A stretch of 64,000 nucleotides of DNA, taken from NCBI RefSeq assembly GCF_030253575.1, contig NC_080560.1:32539501-32603500 (forward strand), written 5' to 3'. The position numbers and the translations under genes are program-made. The notes under the pieces are model-generated. The model was given only the letters and a program-made list of their open reading frames with translations. It made no database searches and had not been told where the DNA came from. Source of the stretch: Rhododendron vialii. Lineage: Eukaryota; Streptophyta; Magnoliopsida; Ericales; Ericaceae. This document shows, one piece after another, positions 34,233 through 42,669 of this stretch (position 1 is the first letter of the stretch; every line of letters begins with the position of its first letter).

Positions 34233-35120
34233 GCCGCGGGTTCAGCTAACCTCCAGTATGCTTGTGTCCAGTAACAGTCAGTGTGTGGCTGAGATGTATT
34301 CAATACATCCACTTACATATCAATGGCTACACTTTTGCCATATGGACCGCTTCATTTCCCACCGCAAAAGCCCACTGTTTTGGCTCCCGCCAATACACAC
34401 TTCCATTCCAAAAAAAAATTAATTTGGGACCCTGTAGAGCAGAAACCTGATTATGGATGTCCTAAAGATAAAAATTAATTATAACTCTTTAAGGCAAAAT
34501 GATCAGAAAAATAACATCTATCTTCACATAAGTTCAAACGGATTGAAAATTGGAGCACATATAAACCGTCTAAAAAAATTAATTGCTCCAATTTTAAATC
34601 CATTTAAATCTGTGCGAAGATTTTATTTTTTTGATTATATTATTTTAAAAGGTCATAATTAATTTTTGTCTCTAAAACTTTCATAATTACGTATTTGTTC
34701 TTTATTTGGAACTTTGTAGAATAGAAACTTGATTATGGAAGGCCTAAAAAAAAAAAAAATTTTGCCTTTAGGATAAAATGATAAAAAAAAAAAAAGATTT
34801 TCGCACAGTTACAAATGGATTTATTAATTAATTAATTTTTGATCATTTTATTCTATAGAGTCATAATTAATTTTTGTCTTTAGGACTCTTTTAATTAGAT
34901 TTCTGCTGTATAGGATCTCAAATTAATTTTCTTTGGAATGGAAGTGTATATTGGCGAGTGCCAAAACAGTGGGCTTTTAGGGTGGGAAATGAGGTGGCCC
35001 ATGTGGCAAAAGTATAGACATGGATATATGTAAATGGATGTATTGAATACATCTAAGCCGGACATTGGCTGGTACTGGACACAAGCATAGTAGAGGTGAG
35101 CCGAACCCTATATGCCGCTC
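34233..35120. mobile_element. large foldback element upstream of the metallothionein gene
   Basis: TATGCTTGTGTCCAGTAAC begins at 34257 and GGTACTGGACACAAGCATA ends at 35089. Each arm is about 200-230 bases, with matching blocks in inverse order: TGTATTCAATACATCCA / TGGATGTATTGAATACA, AAAAGCCCACTGTTTTGGC / GCCAAAACAGTGGGCTTTT, CACTTCCATTCCAAA / TTTGGAATGGAAGTG, AAATTAATTTGGGA / AAATTAATTT. Weaker pairing continues outward (GGGTTCAGCTAACCTCC / GGTGAGCCGAACCC). The core also holds direct copies of a GATTATGGA(T/A)G(T/G)CCTAAA segment. No transposase. Confidence 0.85.
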
Positions 35121-35189
35121 ATTTTGTTCGTTTTATCGGGAAGATATAACATGCGAAAAAAAATCATACCGATCAACTACTGTTGTCGC

Positions 35190-35310
35190 ATGATCAGGAC
35201 ACGTTTATCATTAAGCTTGTTCTCGAAATCCATTGCCAGTAAACTTTTTTTTCAAGGAAAAAAACCGGTTTCGTCCGTGTTAGTAAACCGATTTCGATCT
35301 GTTTAACTTT
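35190..35310 (+). repeat. direct repeat A upstream of the metallothionein gene
   Basis: TTGTTCTCGAAATCCATTGC, CCAGTAAAC, TTTCGTCCGTGTTAGTAAAC and GATTTCGATCTGTTTAA recur in the same order at about 38709-38829, downstream of the same gene (TTGTTCTCGAAATCATTGCC, TTTCGTTCATGAAAGTA, GATTTCGATCCATTTAA). Confidence 0.7.
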
Positions 35311-35479
35311 TAAAAATTATTAAAATTAACGACAAACTCGACGAGACCAACAAAATAGACAACTTGTAACAAATGGATGGGTAATAGTAGTAATACCCAC
35401 AATCTGTAACAAGTCCGCAACAGGGGCACCCTGTATGAGGTTGCCCATGGAAGACGGGGCAGGGCAAGAATTGGTACCA

Positions 35480-35502
35480 TGACGTCATATCACGACACGT
35501 GT
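35480..35502 (+). promoter_or_regulatory. TGACGTCA and ACACGTGT palindromes in the metallothionein promoter
   Basis: Two perfect 8-base palindromes, TGACGTCA (35480-35487) and ACACGTGT (35495-35502), lie about 40-60 bases upstream of the TATA box. Both are classic plant bZIP-type sites (C-box/TGACG and G-box/ABRE core CACGTG). Stress- or ABA-linked control is inferred, not shown. Confidence 0.6.
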
Positions 35503-35538
35503 TTGGTTCTCAAGCCTCCGCACTCTCTCCCTCCCCAG

Positions 35539-35545
35539 TATAAAT
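35539..35545 (+). promoter_or_regulatory. TATA box of the metallothionein gene
   Basis: TATAAAT lies 148 bases upstream of the ATG, followed by a CT-rich leader (CTCTCAATTTCTCATACC, TCTCTCTCT), the usual architecture of a highly expressed plant gene. Confidence 0.75.
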
Positions 35546-35686
35546 TGGAGTCCTGGGCTTTACCTCTTTCGGCAATTTGAAAGCATTTCTCTCAATTTCT
35601 CATACCATCAATCATCATCAATTCTCTTAATCTCTCTCTGTTTCTTAACTTTTAATTAGTAATAAGCTTTCTCTCTCTCTAGAAAA

Positions 35687-38239
35687 ATGTCTTGCTGCGG
35701 AGGAAACTGTGGGTGCGGATCTGACTGCAAGTGCGGCAGCGGCTGTGGAGGGTATGCCATCCACTTCCTATTTCTTGTTTTGGAGTAATTTCTTTTGGGC
35801 TCGTTAATTATTTTGGGATTAGTCTGCTAACGATACCCTGCATTATCAAAAAAATCAAAACTTTACGTGCCTCTAAATTTTATAACTTCATGCAAAATGG
35901 CGAGGCCGGCTTAATAGGTCGAGGAGATGCTTGGTAGAGGTTCGAGCGGCCGATCCAGCCGGTCATCTCGGCACGGACGGCCGGATCTATTCCGAGCGCA
36001 TAAAATTCTAAATTGTCCGTTGCTCGGATTAAGAATCAAGCCATTGATTGTTGAGATGAACGATTGAATCAGGCGCTTGGCACCGTTGCCAAGCAGGAGT
36101 GCTTGGCAGCATCATTGGGTCCGGCTTAATAGCATCATTGGGTCCGGCTTAATAGAAATATTTTTATTGGAACACATACTAGTTATATCATAGAGTTTTC
36201 GTTTTTTTACATTGAGATAATTCTGGCTTAATGCAGTTAAAGTACATCAATCAATTTTTTTTAGGCTACTTCAAGTCTTCAACAGCCATATGCTTATTTT
36301 TAATTTACGAAAGAAATTAAGAAATGCGAATGTAAAATAACCGATCTTCTATAAAATCAAACCAAAATGATTTTTGAGATTATAAGTAGCTATACATTAA
36401 TAATTATTGATAATATTCAAAATTAGGTATCATATAACATAAAAAATTTAAAACTAAGGGGGTGGGCCCCACATAGCTCCGCCATTTCTTTTTTGGTTTG
36501 GTGAATTACCTAAATAGTGTGATGAAAATCTAAAGACTTGTCGTTGAGGTTTATTCAATACAGATAGTATATATTTAACACCTTTTGTAGCATTACAAGA
36601 ATGTATACTATATAACATTCATCATTTGATACATTTGTTTTTTAAAAGTCAATTCCTCTGGCCTCTGGGATTAGCATTTTCGAATGTTTAGAGCTGAAAT
36701 TATGTCGTAAAAGTTTGCGTTTTGCGAAGAACGTGAGAATTGATTTTTTGGAAAATGGAAAATTTGTCTTCGTGGTCATCGTAACCTATACTATATGATT
36801 CTATATCATTGTTGTCTTCAAAATTTTCCTTGGGAAAAACTCTTTCTGAACTCCAGTTAATATTGAAATAATTAGGATGCTGATTTTGGAGTGCATGCGT
36901 TCAAATGTGGAGCGCCAAAATCAATTTTAATTAGTAGTATATGATTAAAGCTGTAAACATAATCGTTTTTTTAAAAGTGTATCAAATTAAGGCATGCTGA
37001 TGTATTTAACAAATGATTGATGGCAGATGCAAGATGTACCCTGACTCCGAGCAGACCACCACTCAGACCCTTATTGTTGGTGTTGCACCCCACAAGACGT
37101 ATGTATCCTTCTCTCTATGTATATAAATGCGAATTGGGGGATTTGTGCCCCATCTCGGCCGTCCGTTCGGCCATCCAACGATCTGAATCTCATTTTGGCA
37201 ACGAATGACCGAGAGCCGTTCATTGGTGAGATGACTGTGGAACGGACGGCCCAAATTGTGCACAACACGCATGTCGTGCACAGGTGCATGACACGCATCT
37301 GATTTTAGAGCTAACCAATGCAAACTGCTAGTTTAGCCTGGACGGGCTGATGAAAAAAAGCACCGGGGCAATAATTGGAACATAGTCAATCTGATCATAC
37401 AGCTATCAGTCTTTGATGAACTTGATTTTTAGATGGATATTTCGATGGTGATTCTAATAAAATGAGTGGTGCGAATCACATCAGCAAGTCATGCCCATCA
37501 AGGCTGCACAACACTGTGTCGTGCATTGGCCCGTTCACCACTCCACAAGCTTCGTTTGCCCATAAAAGAATCTAAACTATTACACGCTACAGTATTCCGT
37601 ATTTCATATATTGGAATTTCTGCAAAATATGTAAAACAAAAATAACAAATTTGGCCAAACCACGATCTAATGAATCAGAAACGACTCCTCTAATGGGTGT
37701 TGCAATGGCCGTGGCTAGTTGAGTAGCTCTTGAAGCATATGTGCAAGCTCATAATTGATGAATTTCTCTTGAATTGGTAATCTTTGGGCTCACATACGTT
37801 TCTATGGGTATTATTCATCAAAATTTGAAAACTTCTTCGGATTGATCTGAATTTGGACAACATGGTTTGCACTTTATCAGTTTATCCTACAGAAAAGCGG
37901 CAAGCCAGCAGTTATCCCAATTTTGGCCCAACGACCTTATCTTGAATTTGGCAAGCCAAAGGTTATCCCAATTTTGGCACAACGACCTTATTTTGAATTT
38001 GGCAAGCCAACGGTTAACCCAATTTTGGCACGACGACCTTATCTTATACAGTACTAGAGATCAAGCTACAAAATGGAAATTAGAAGTATATCGATCAGCA
38101 AAAGCTTTTTATGTAGCACTTTTTTCCTCATATATTTGTTCATGTATGCAGACACTTTGAGGAATTTGAGATGGGAGCCGAGAACGATGGCTGCAAGTGC
38201 GGAGCCAATTGCACCTGTGATCCTTGCACCTGCAAATGA
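35687..38239 (+). CDS. MT2: metallothionein-like protein type 2
   Basis: Three exons: 35687-35751, 37027-37098, 38152-38239; GT-AG introns, frame kept, 74 residues. The N-terminal domain (exon 1 into exon 2) begins [20 protein letters not shown] and continues GGCKMYPD: Cys-Cys, CxC and CxxC spacing typical of plant type 2. A Cys-free linker ([16 protein letters not shown]) leads to the C-terminal domain [16 protein letters not shown]. Fourteen Cys in all, eight before and six after the linker, bind d10 metals (Zn, Cu, Cd) in thiolate clusters in the cytosol; roles in metal homeostasis and redox protection are known for the family. At 74 residues it is slightly shorter than most type 2 proteins (77-81) because the linker is shorter. 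Two introns of 1.28 and 1.05 kb are large for so small a gene and carry repeats. Promoter elements precede it and AATAAA follows at 38380. Confidence 0.96.
35752..37026 (+). other. metallothionein intron 1 with repeat content
   Basis: 1275 bases. Contains a CGGCC/GTCC-type repeat (35930-36160) with a 23-base perfect tandem duplication at 36109-36154 (GCATCATTGGGTCCGGCTTA + ATA, twice), and a GGAGCGCCAAAA relic near 36916. No conserved coding sequence. Confidence 0.7.
37130..37310. repeat. CGGCC/GTCC-type repeat in metallothionein intron 2
   Basis: CATCTCGGCCGTCCGTTCGG, GAACGGACGGCCCAAATTGT and TGCACAACACGCATG words. The inner GGCCGTCCGTTC / GAACGGACGGCC pair is inverted, so this is a MITE-like unit inside the intron. 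Confidence 0.6.
37899..38046. repeat. 51-bp tandem repeat, three units, in metallothionein intron 2
   Basis: GCAAGCCA...GTTATCCCAATTTTGGC...CAACGACCTTAT...TTGAATTTG recurs with a 51-base period (CAAGCCA at 37901, 37952 and 38003). The units differ at a few positions, for example TTATCCC against TTAACCC. Confidence 0.88.
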
Positions 38240-38379
38240 GAGTCTCTCTCCAAGTACCAGACTTCAGCAGAGATAATCATCGACGACGATGATCTAGTCG
38301 CATATATGTCCTACATATGTGTTGTAGTTGTATGTTTACGCTTCTTAGCAGTATATCTATGAAGCTTTTAATCACTGAG

Positions 38380-38385
38380 AATAAA
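38380..38385 (+). terminator. poly(A) signal of the metallothionein gene
   Basis: AATAAA 141 bases after the stop, preceded by TTGTAGTTGTATGTT, which fits a plant far-upstream element. Confidence 0.6.
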
Positions 38386-38708
38386 GTGGCCATGGTTTCA
38401 TGGTCACTTGTTGTTTAGGTTCTTACTATGTTCGAGTTTGAATGACTACATGAAAACTACTTATTTATGGGAGTGAATTCTAAATGAGAATAGAGTACTT
38501 GACACCGTTGTGTCGACCAACATCCCTTCGATGCCTAAGTTAGATAAAGTCCGATGCCTAAGTCAGAACTTTGTCGAAAGAAAATAAATGAATATGAATA
38601 CTGGGAGAATTGAGTGTAAGCGTGTGTGTACCTTCTGCTTCTCTTGTTTGAGAGGTCTATTTATAAGTGCCTGGTAAGGCTGAGTTGTGAAAATAAATGA
38701 ATATGAAT

Positions 38709-38829
38709 ATGATCATGACATGTTTTATCAATAAGTTTGTTCTCGAAATCATTGCCAGTAAACCATTTCAAGAAAAAAAAAAAAACGCATTTCGTTCATG
38801 AAAGTATCGATTTCGATCCATTTAATTTT
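38709..38829 (+). repeat. direct repeat A, downstream copy
   Basis: Partner of 35190-35310 in the same orientation, about 3.5 kb away, so the pair brackets the metallothionein gene. It abuts the ZPR1-intron-like segment starting near 38830. Confidence 0.7.
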
Positions 38830-39790
38830 CCGAGCCCTTGGAAGATTCATCGAAATCTTGTTTCTAAAAATGACCTTTAGAAAGCTCTGTGTAACTTATT
38901 ATTCTGCTTACCAAACTCGTTTGAGACCAACCCTCCTTCGAAGAGGGCAGCCGAAATAGAAGCTAAACAGACAATAAGTGAGAGATCAGATCCAACATTT
39001 CAATGACAGTTACGTTCTCAAAGGTTAAAGGGACAGCACCGTGCTGTCCCGGCCGAGCGCGGTTTGCTCTGGTCTTGCTCCGATGATCGGAAACGTTCAC
39101 TTCATAGAGAAACACCCATACCTTGTGTCGATATTTTGCTTCTGACTCAGTAATACGTTCCAGCTTCCAAGGCGCGCCATTGCAATAAGATCACAATTGG
39201 TAATCTTGCATATGTATTATTTCCTAGAATATTCCCCAAAGAATATAAAATTGTGTCAAAATGGTAGGAGATATTATTGATACAATGAAAGACCAATTAC
39301 ATCAAAAAAGACGATTAGGTTCACCAACTCGAGCACAAATATTTTTCTCCAAAAATCTAAGTTACTAAACCTAGAAGCTACCATCCAAGTTCTTATACCC
39401 TAATGATCTCATGTAATCTGTATGAAATCAAGCACAGAAAGCCCAAAACCTGAGTGATTTTTCAGTGTTGAGCGGGTATATACTACGTGGTACCCGTTTG
39501 GCGCATCCGACCCGTCCAATACACTTTTGGACGGCTCGGATTGAAACCCTCTCTCTCCTCTCACCCAACACTTTCTCTTTTCTTTTTCTTTTTTCTCTCC
39601 AAATCTGAGCCGTTCAAACACGCAATGAACGGCTCAGATGTGCGAACGGGCACCACGTGGTACCCGCTCAGCACTGAAATTTTTTCCCCAAAACCTACCT
39701 GAATCATCTTTCTACCCAAACACAACTATCCTAACACAAATGCCTAAACAGTTTTTTTTTTGGGTAGATTGCCATTATCCTCCTGCTTAT
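38830..39790 (+). repeat. copy of a segment found in a ZPR1 intron
   Basis: The same sequence in the same orientation occurs at about 54850-55740 within the large ZPR1 intron. Shared blocks in order: GGAAGATTCATC, AAAATGACCTTTAGAAAGCT, TTTCAATGACAGTTACGTTC, CTTCTGACTCAGTAATACGT, GATCACAATTGGTAATCTTG, CACCAACTCGAGCACAAATA, GCTACCATCCAAGTTCTTA, AATGATCTCATGTAATCTGT, TCCTGCTTATAT. Differences include the MITE at 39452-39686 and a GC-rich insert at about 39028-39105. It could be a transposed duplication or two copies of an unknown mobile element. No ZPR1 exon is included. Confidence 0.85.
39452..39686. mobile_element. Mutator-like MITE with empty site in the window
   Basis: Terminal arms TTTCAGTGTTGAGCGGGTA and TACCCGCTCAGCACTGAAA are inverted, followed inside by TACGTGGTACCCG / CACGTGGTACCCG. 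The element is flanked by CCAAAACCT on both sides (39443-39451 and 39688-39696). The related segment at about 55345-55362 reads AAGCCCACAACCTACCTGAA without the insert: an ancestral empty site. A 9-base duplication indicates MULE-type transposition. Confidence 0.9.
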
Positions 39791-40245
39791 ATTAGCTCAA
39801 TCGCATAATTATAAATAATGGATTCAATCTGCAAGTATTTCATTTAAATTTTAGGATCCTAAGTACATAATGAATGTTAGACAATTGTGTGAACCACTGA
39901 TTTCAATATCCCTGTGATCGGAACCGTTGATATTGTAGGACTCGTCGAGACGATCAATCAATTAAAAAATTATCTAGATGGAACATCGATAGGTATCCAA
40001 ACGCAAAGATTATTTCAAAATATGAACTATTTCGATACATATCAATGTCTGATCAAGATAATTTTTTTAATAACTTCTTGTCTCAGAAGTCCTACAATAT
40101 CAGCGGTTCAAATCACAAGGATGCTGAGCACATTATTGTCTAACATTTCTTTTAACATTTATTCAGTACCGAGGATCCTAAAATCTAAATGAAATACTTA
40201 AGATTGGATTAATTATCTATAATTTTTTGATTGAGCTAATTTTTC
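39785..40245. mobile_element. long foldback element
   Basis: The left arm (TTAGCTCAATC, TATTTCATTTAAATTTTAGG, ATCCTAAGTAC, ATGTTAGACAAT, GAACCGTTGATATTGTAGGA) is matched in inverse order on the right (TCCTACAATATCAGCGGTTC, ATTGTCTAACAT, GAGGATCCTAAAATC, AAATGAAATACTTA, GATTGAGCTAA). Arm length about 200 bases around a short loop near 40000. Non-coding. Confidence 0.82.
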
Positions 40246-41160
40246 TACAAAATCTTTCAAAAAATTATTCTAAAATTATTAAACGACTCGAGTCATTTGT
40301 GTGGAATTCTGAAGTAGGCCCCACACAGTTAAAGATATCCTATGAGAGAGATGAGCATGAGTAGGGGTGATTTCGGTTCGGTCTATTCGGTTTCTGGGGG
40401 ATTTTAACAACCGAAAAATCGGTTTGGTTTTCCTTTTTCTTTTCCTTTTCCATATGTAGCTACCGAAATCGACCAAAGAGGTGACCAGTTTTTTTGGTTT
40501 CGGTTCAATCGATTTCGATCGATTTTTTAAATTTGTTTCGGTTTTGTACTATTGGGCCATTGGCCTTGTTTGGGCATTAGAGAATGAATGAAAGGAACAA
40601 GGGAGCGCGGGGGGAAATTAAACAACATATTTATTGGGCCTCATTTGGGCCAAAAAACTAACAAACAAATTCCATAATTGAGGTCCAAAATGCAGAATTT
40701 GTAAACCAAAAATATGAACTGTTTTGATACCTATTGATGTTTGATGAAGATAATTTTTTTACTAAATGCTTTTCTCAACAAGCCCTACGATTTCTACGGT
40801 TCAGATCAAGGGGATGTTGAGCATACAATCGTCTAATTTTTTTCAAGATTCTTTTGAAGTTTAGAGTCCTAAATTCTGAGAGAAAAATTGAACGAATTAG
40901 ATTAATTATTTTAAAAAATCCAAGTGGGCTAAATTTTTTTGAGATAAATTGAATAATTATTTTTAAATTTTTGAACAGTTTAGATTATTTGTGCAGAACT
41001 CTTAAATGGGCCCTATACAAACACGTATAGTCTTGGGAGTCTTGGATTACAAAGTGAACAATGACTTTGCCAAAAAATTACGTCGTTTTGAGGGCCGCTG
41101 GTTGGAGAGTTTAGCTCACGGCAGGGACTCGGCGTTCCGTTTACCCACAGGCCACAGCCT
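40246..41160. repeat. spacer with GGTTTCGGTTC repeat and a foldback half-copy
   Basis: A GATTTCGGTTCGG, GGTTTCGGTTCAATCGATTT tract at 40370-40545 is a degenerate dispersed repeat. At about 40700-40850 TATGAACTGTTTTGATACCT, AGCCCTACGATTTCTACGGT and GATGTTGAGCATACAATCGTC parallel the right half of the foldback at 39785-40245, a diverged partial copy. No gene. Confidence 0.55.
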
Positions 41161-41345
41161 TCACCTCCACTCTCCTCTCTCCTCTCTCAAGCAGTTGGAA
41201 CCCTAGTTTCTCTCTCTCTCTCTCTCTCTCTGGTTTCTCATTGAAGAAGATCAGAAACCCTAGTTTCTGTGACTATCTCTCTCCCGCTTCGTTTGTTCAG
41301 CGTCTCAATCGCTAATTCACCAGGGCACTACTCAGTCGATTCGGT
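41160..41345 (+). other. probable 5' non-coding exon of the SURP/CID gene
   Basis: CT-rich leader with two AACCCTAGTTTCT words (telo-box AAACCCTAG at 41255-41263), a (CT)n run at 41208-41231 and a good donor CGATTCG|GTAAGAGG at 41345/41346. An acceptor TTGTTTTAG at 41 bases-plus upstream of the coding start (exon resumes at 45320) would pair with it. Telo-boxes in leaders are frequent in plant housekeeping genes. The assignment across a 4-kb intron is an inference. Confidence 0.5.
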
Positions 41346-42660
41346 AAGAGGAAAGACTAGAAATCCCTTTATATATGTACTTAAAATCGTTATTGATATC
41401 ATTTCATCTGGATTGCGGATTGCGATTTTTGTTCATCTTGCAAAATTAGGGCGCACTCTTATGCTTTTGTTTGCAAAGCAAAAACTCTTGTTTCGGAGAT
41501 TGTTGAAAGTTATGTTAATTTGAATGCGTTCAGTATGTTTTTGTGTCAATGTTGACAATTTGTTTCTTCTCCTTGTATTTATTGATTTTTTCTATGGGTT
41601 TGGCATAGTACAATAGTCTCATGAAAAGCTTTTCATGATTTGTTGCTCTTCAACCATCACTGTGTTTAAGTTGCAAGTGATTGTATTTGAACCCATATAA
41701 ATTCTTTCTAGCCCCAATATTCTCCCACACCCATATATAGCAAATTGAATTTAATCCTAAAACACCCTCGAACTCATCAAACTCTATACCAAGATTTTTT
41801 GTGCTCTCATCTCCCAGCCACAACGATCAAGGACTACCTCATCCCTCCCCCTGCCTGCCCCTCCACCTCCATAACAACCAACCTCCATTCAAGCAAGCAA
41901 GAATCTTCGGCAAGTTTCTCGCTGTACTAATTATACAACTTACTCATTTAGGATTTATTAGGATGAGAATGTAATCCAATCAGGTAAGTTATGCAAATGT
42001 GCTAAATCTAGTGTTAGGATTGGCTAATTTACAGTCGAAAAACAATATATAATCACTCAGGTTTATGAAGGTATCTCCCTTCTTGTAATGGGACTGTATA
42101 GGTTCTTGGTGGTGGGCCTATGGCGGTGAGGGCTGAGGCCACAGCTTATTGTGGTGGCTTTTAAGTTTGCGGACAACAAAATCAGGTTTAAAGTTTAGTG
42201 ATGATGACATTCCGGACTTAAATAAATTATCATATAAGGGTGCGAAAGAGAAATAGGGATAGAAAGATTTTTGGGGGGTTAAAATAAAATCACTTAAGTT
42301 GTCAGTGCCTTTTAAGTTTTAATTTCTGTCAGATTTATCTGTTCTTCTATTTAGATATTTTGGTACAATTACCAATGCCCTTGATATGTATAAGCACTAG
42401 ATGCTCGGGCACATGTGATGCTTGTACGAATAGTGTTACGCAAATATGGAAAAGAAGAAAATCTTCAATAGAGATTAATCTGTAATGAAATCTGAGATGT
42501 AAAAATACGAAAGAGGGAGAAGAAAATAAGGGCTAGAGTTTTTTTCCTTTCTTCTTGGCAGTTTTTTTTAGGCAGATAGAGGGGGGTAGTTTAGGAAATT
42601 AAAATGTTAGCCAGCCTCAAAACTGATGTTCACACCAAAATGGGTGTTCCTCTATAATAG
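41346..42660 (+). other. 5'-UTR intron of the SURP/CID gene, first part
   Basis: AT-rich intron-like sequence without a recognised feature. No coding sequence is supported. Confidence 0.4.
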
Positions 42661-42669
42661 TAATTGATA

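Noticed and set aside
38830..39790. Second ZPR1 gene copy or pseudogene
   Set aside because: Only intron sequence is shared; none of the ZPR1 exons is present near it.
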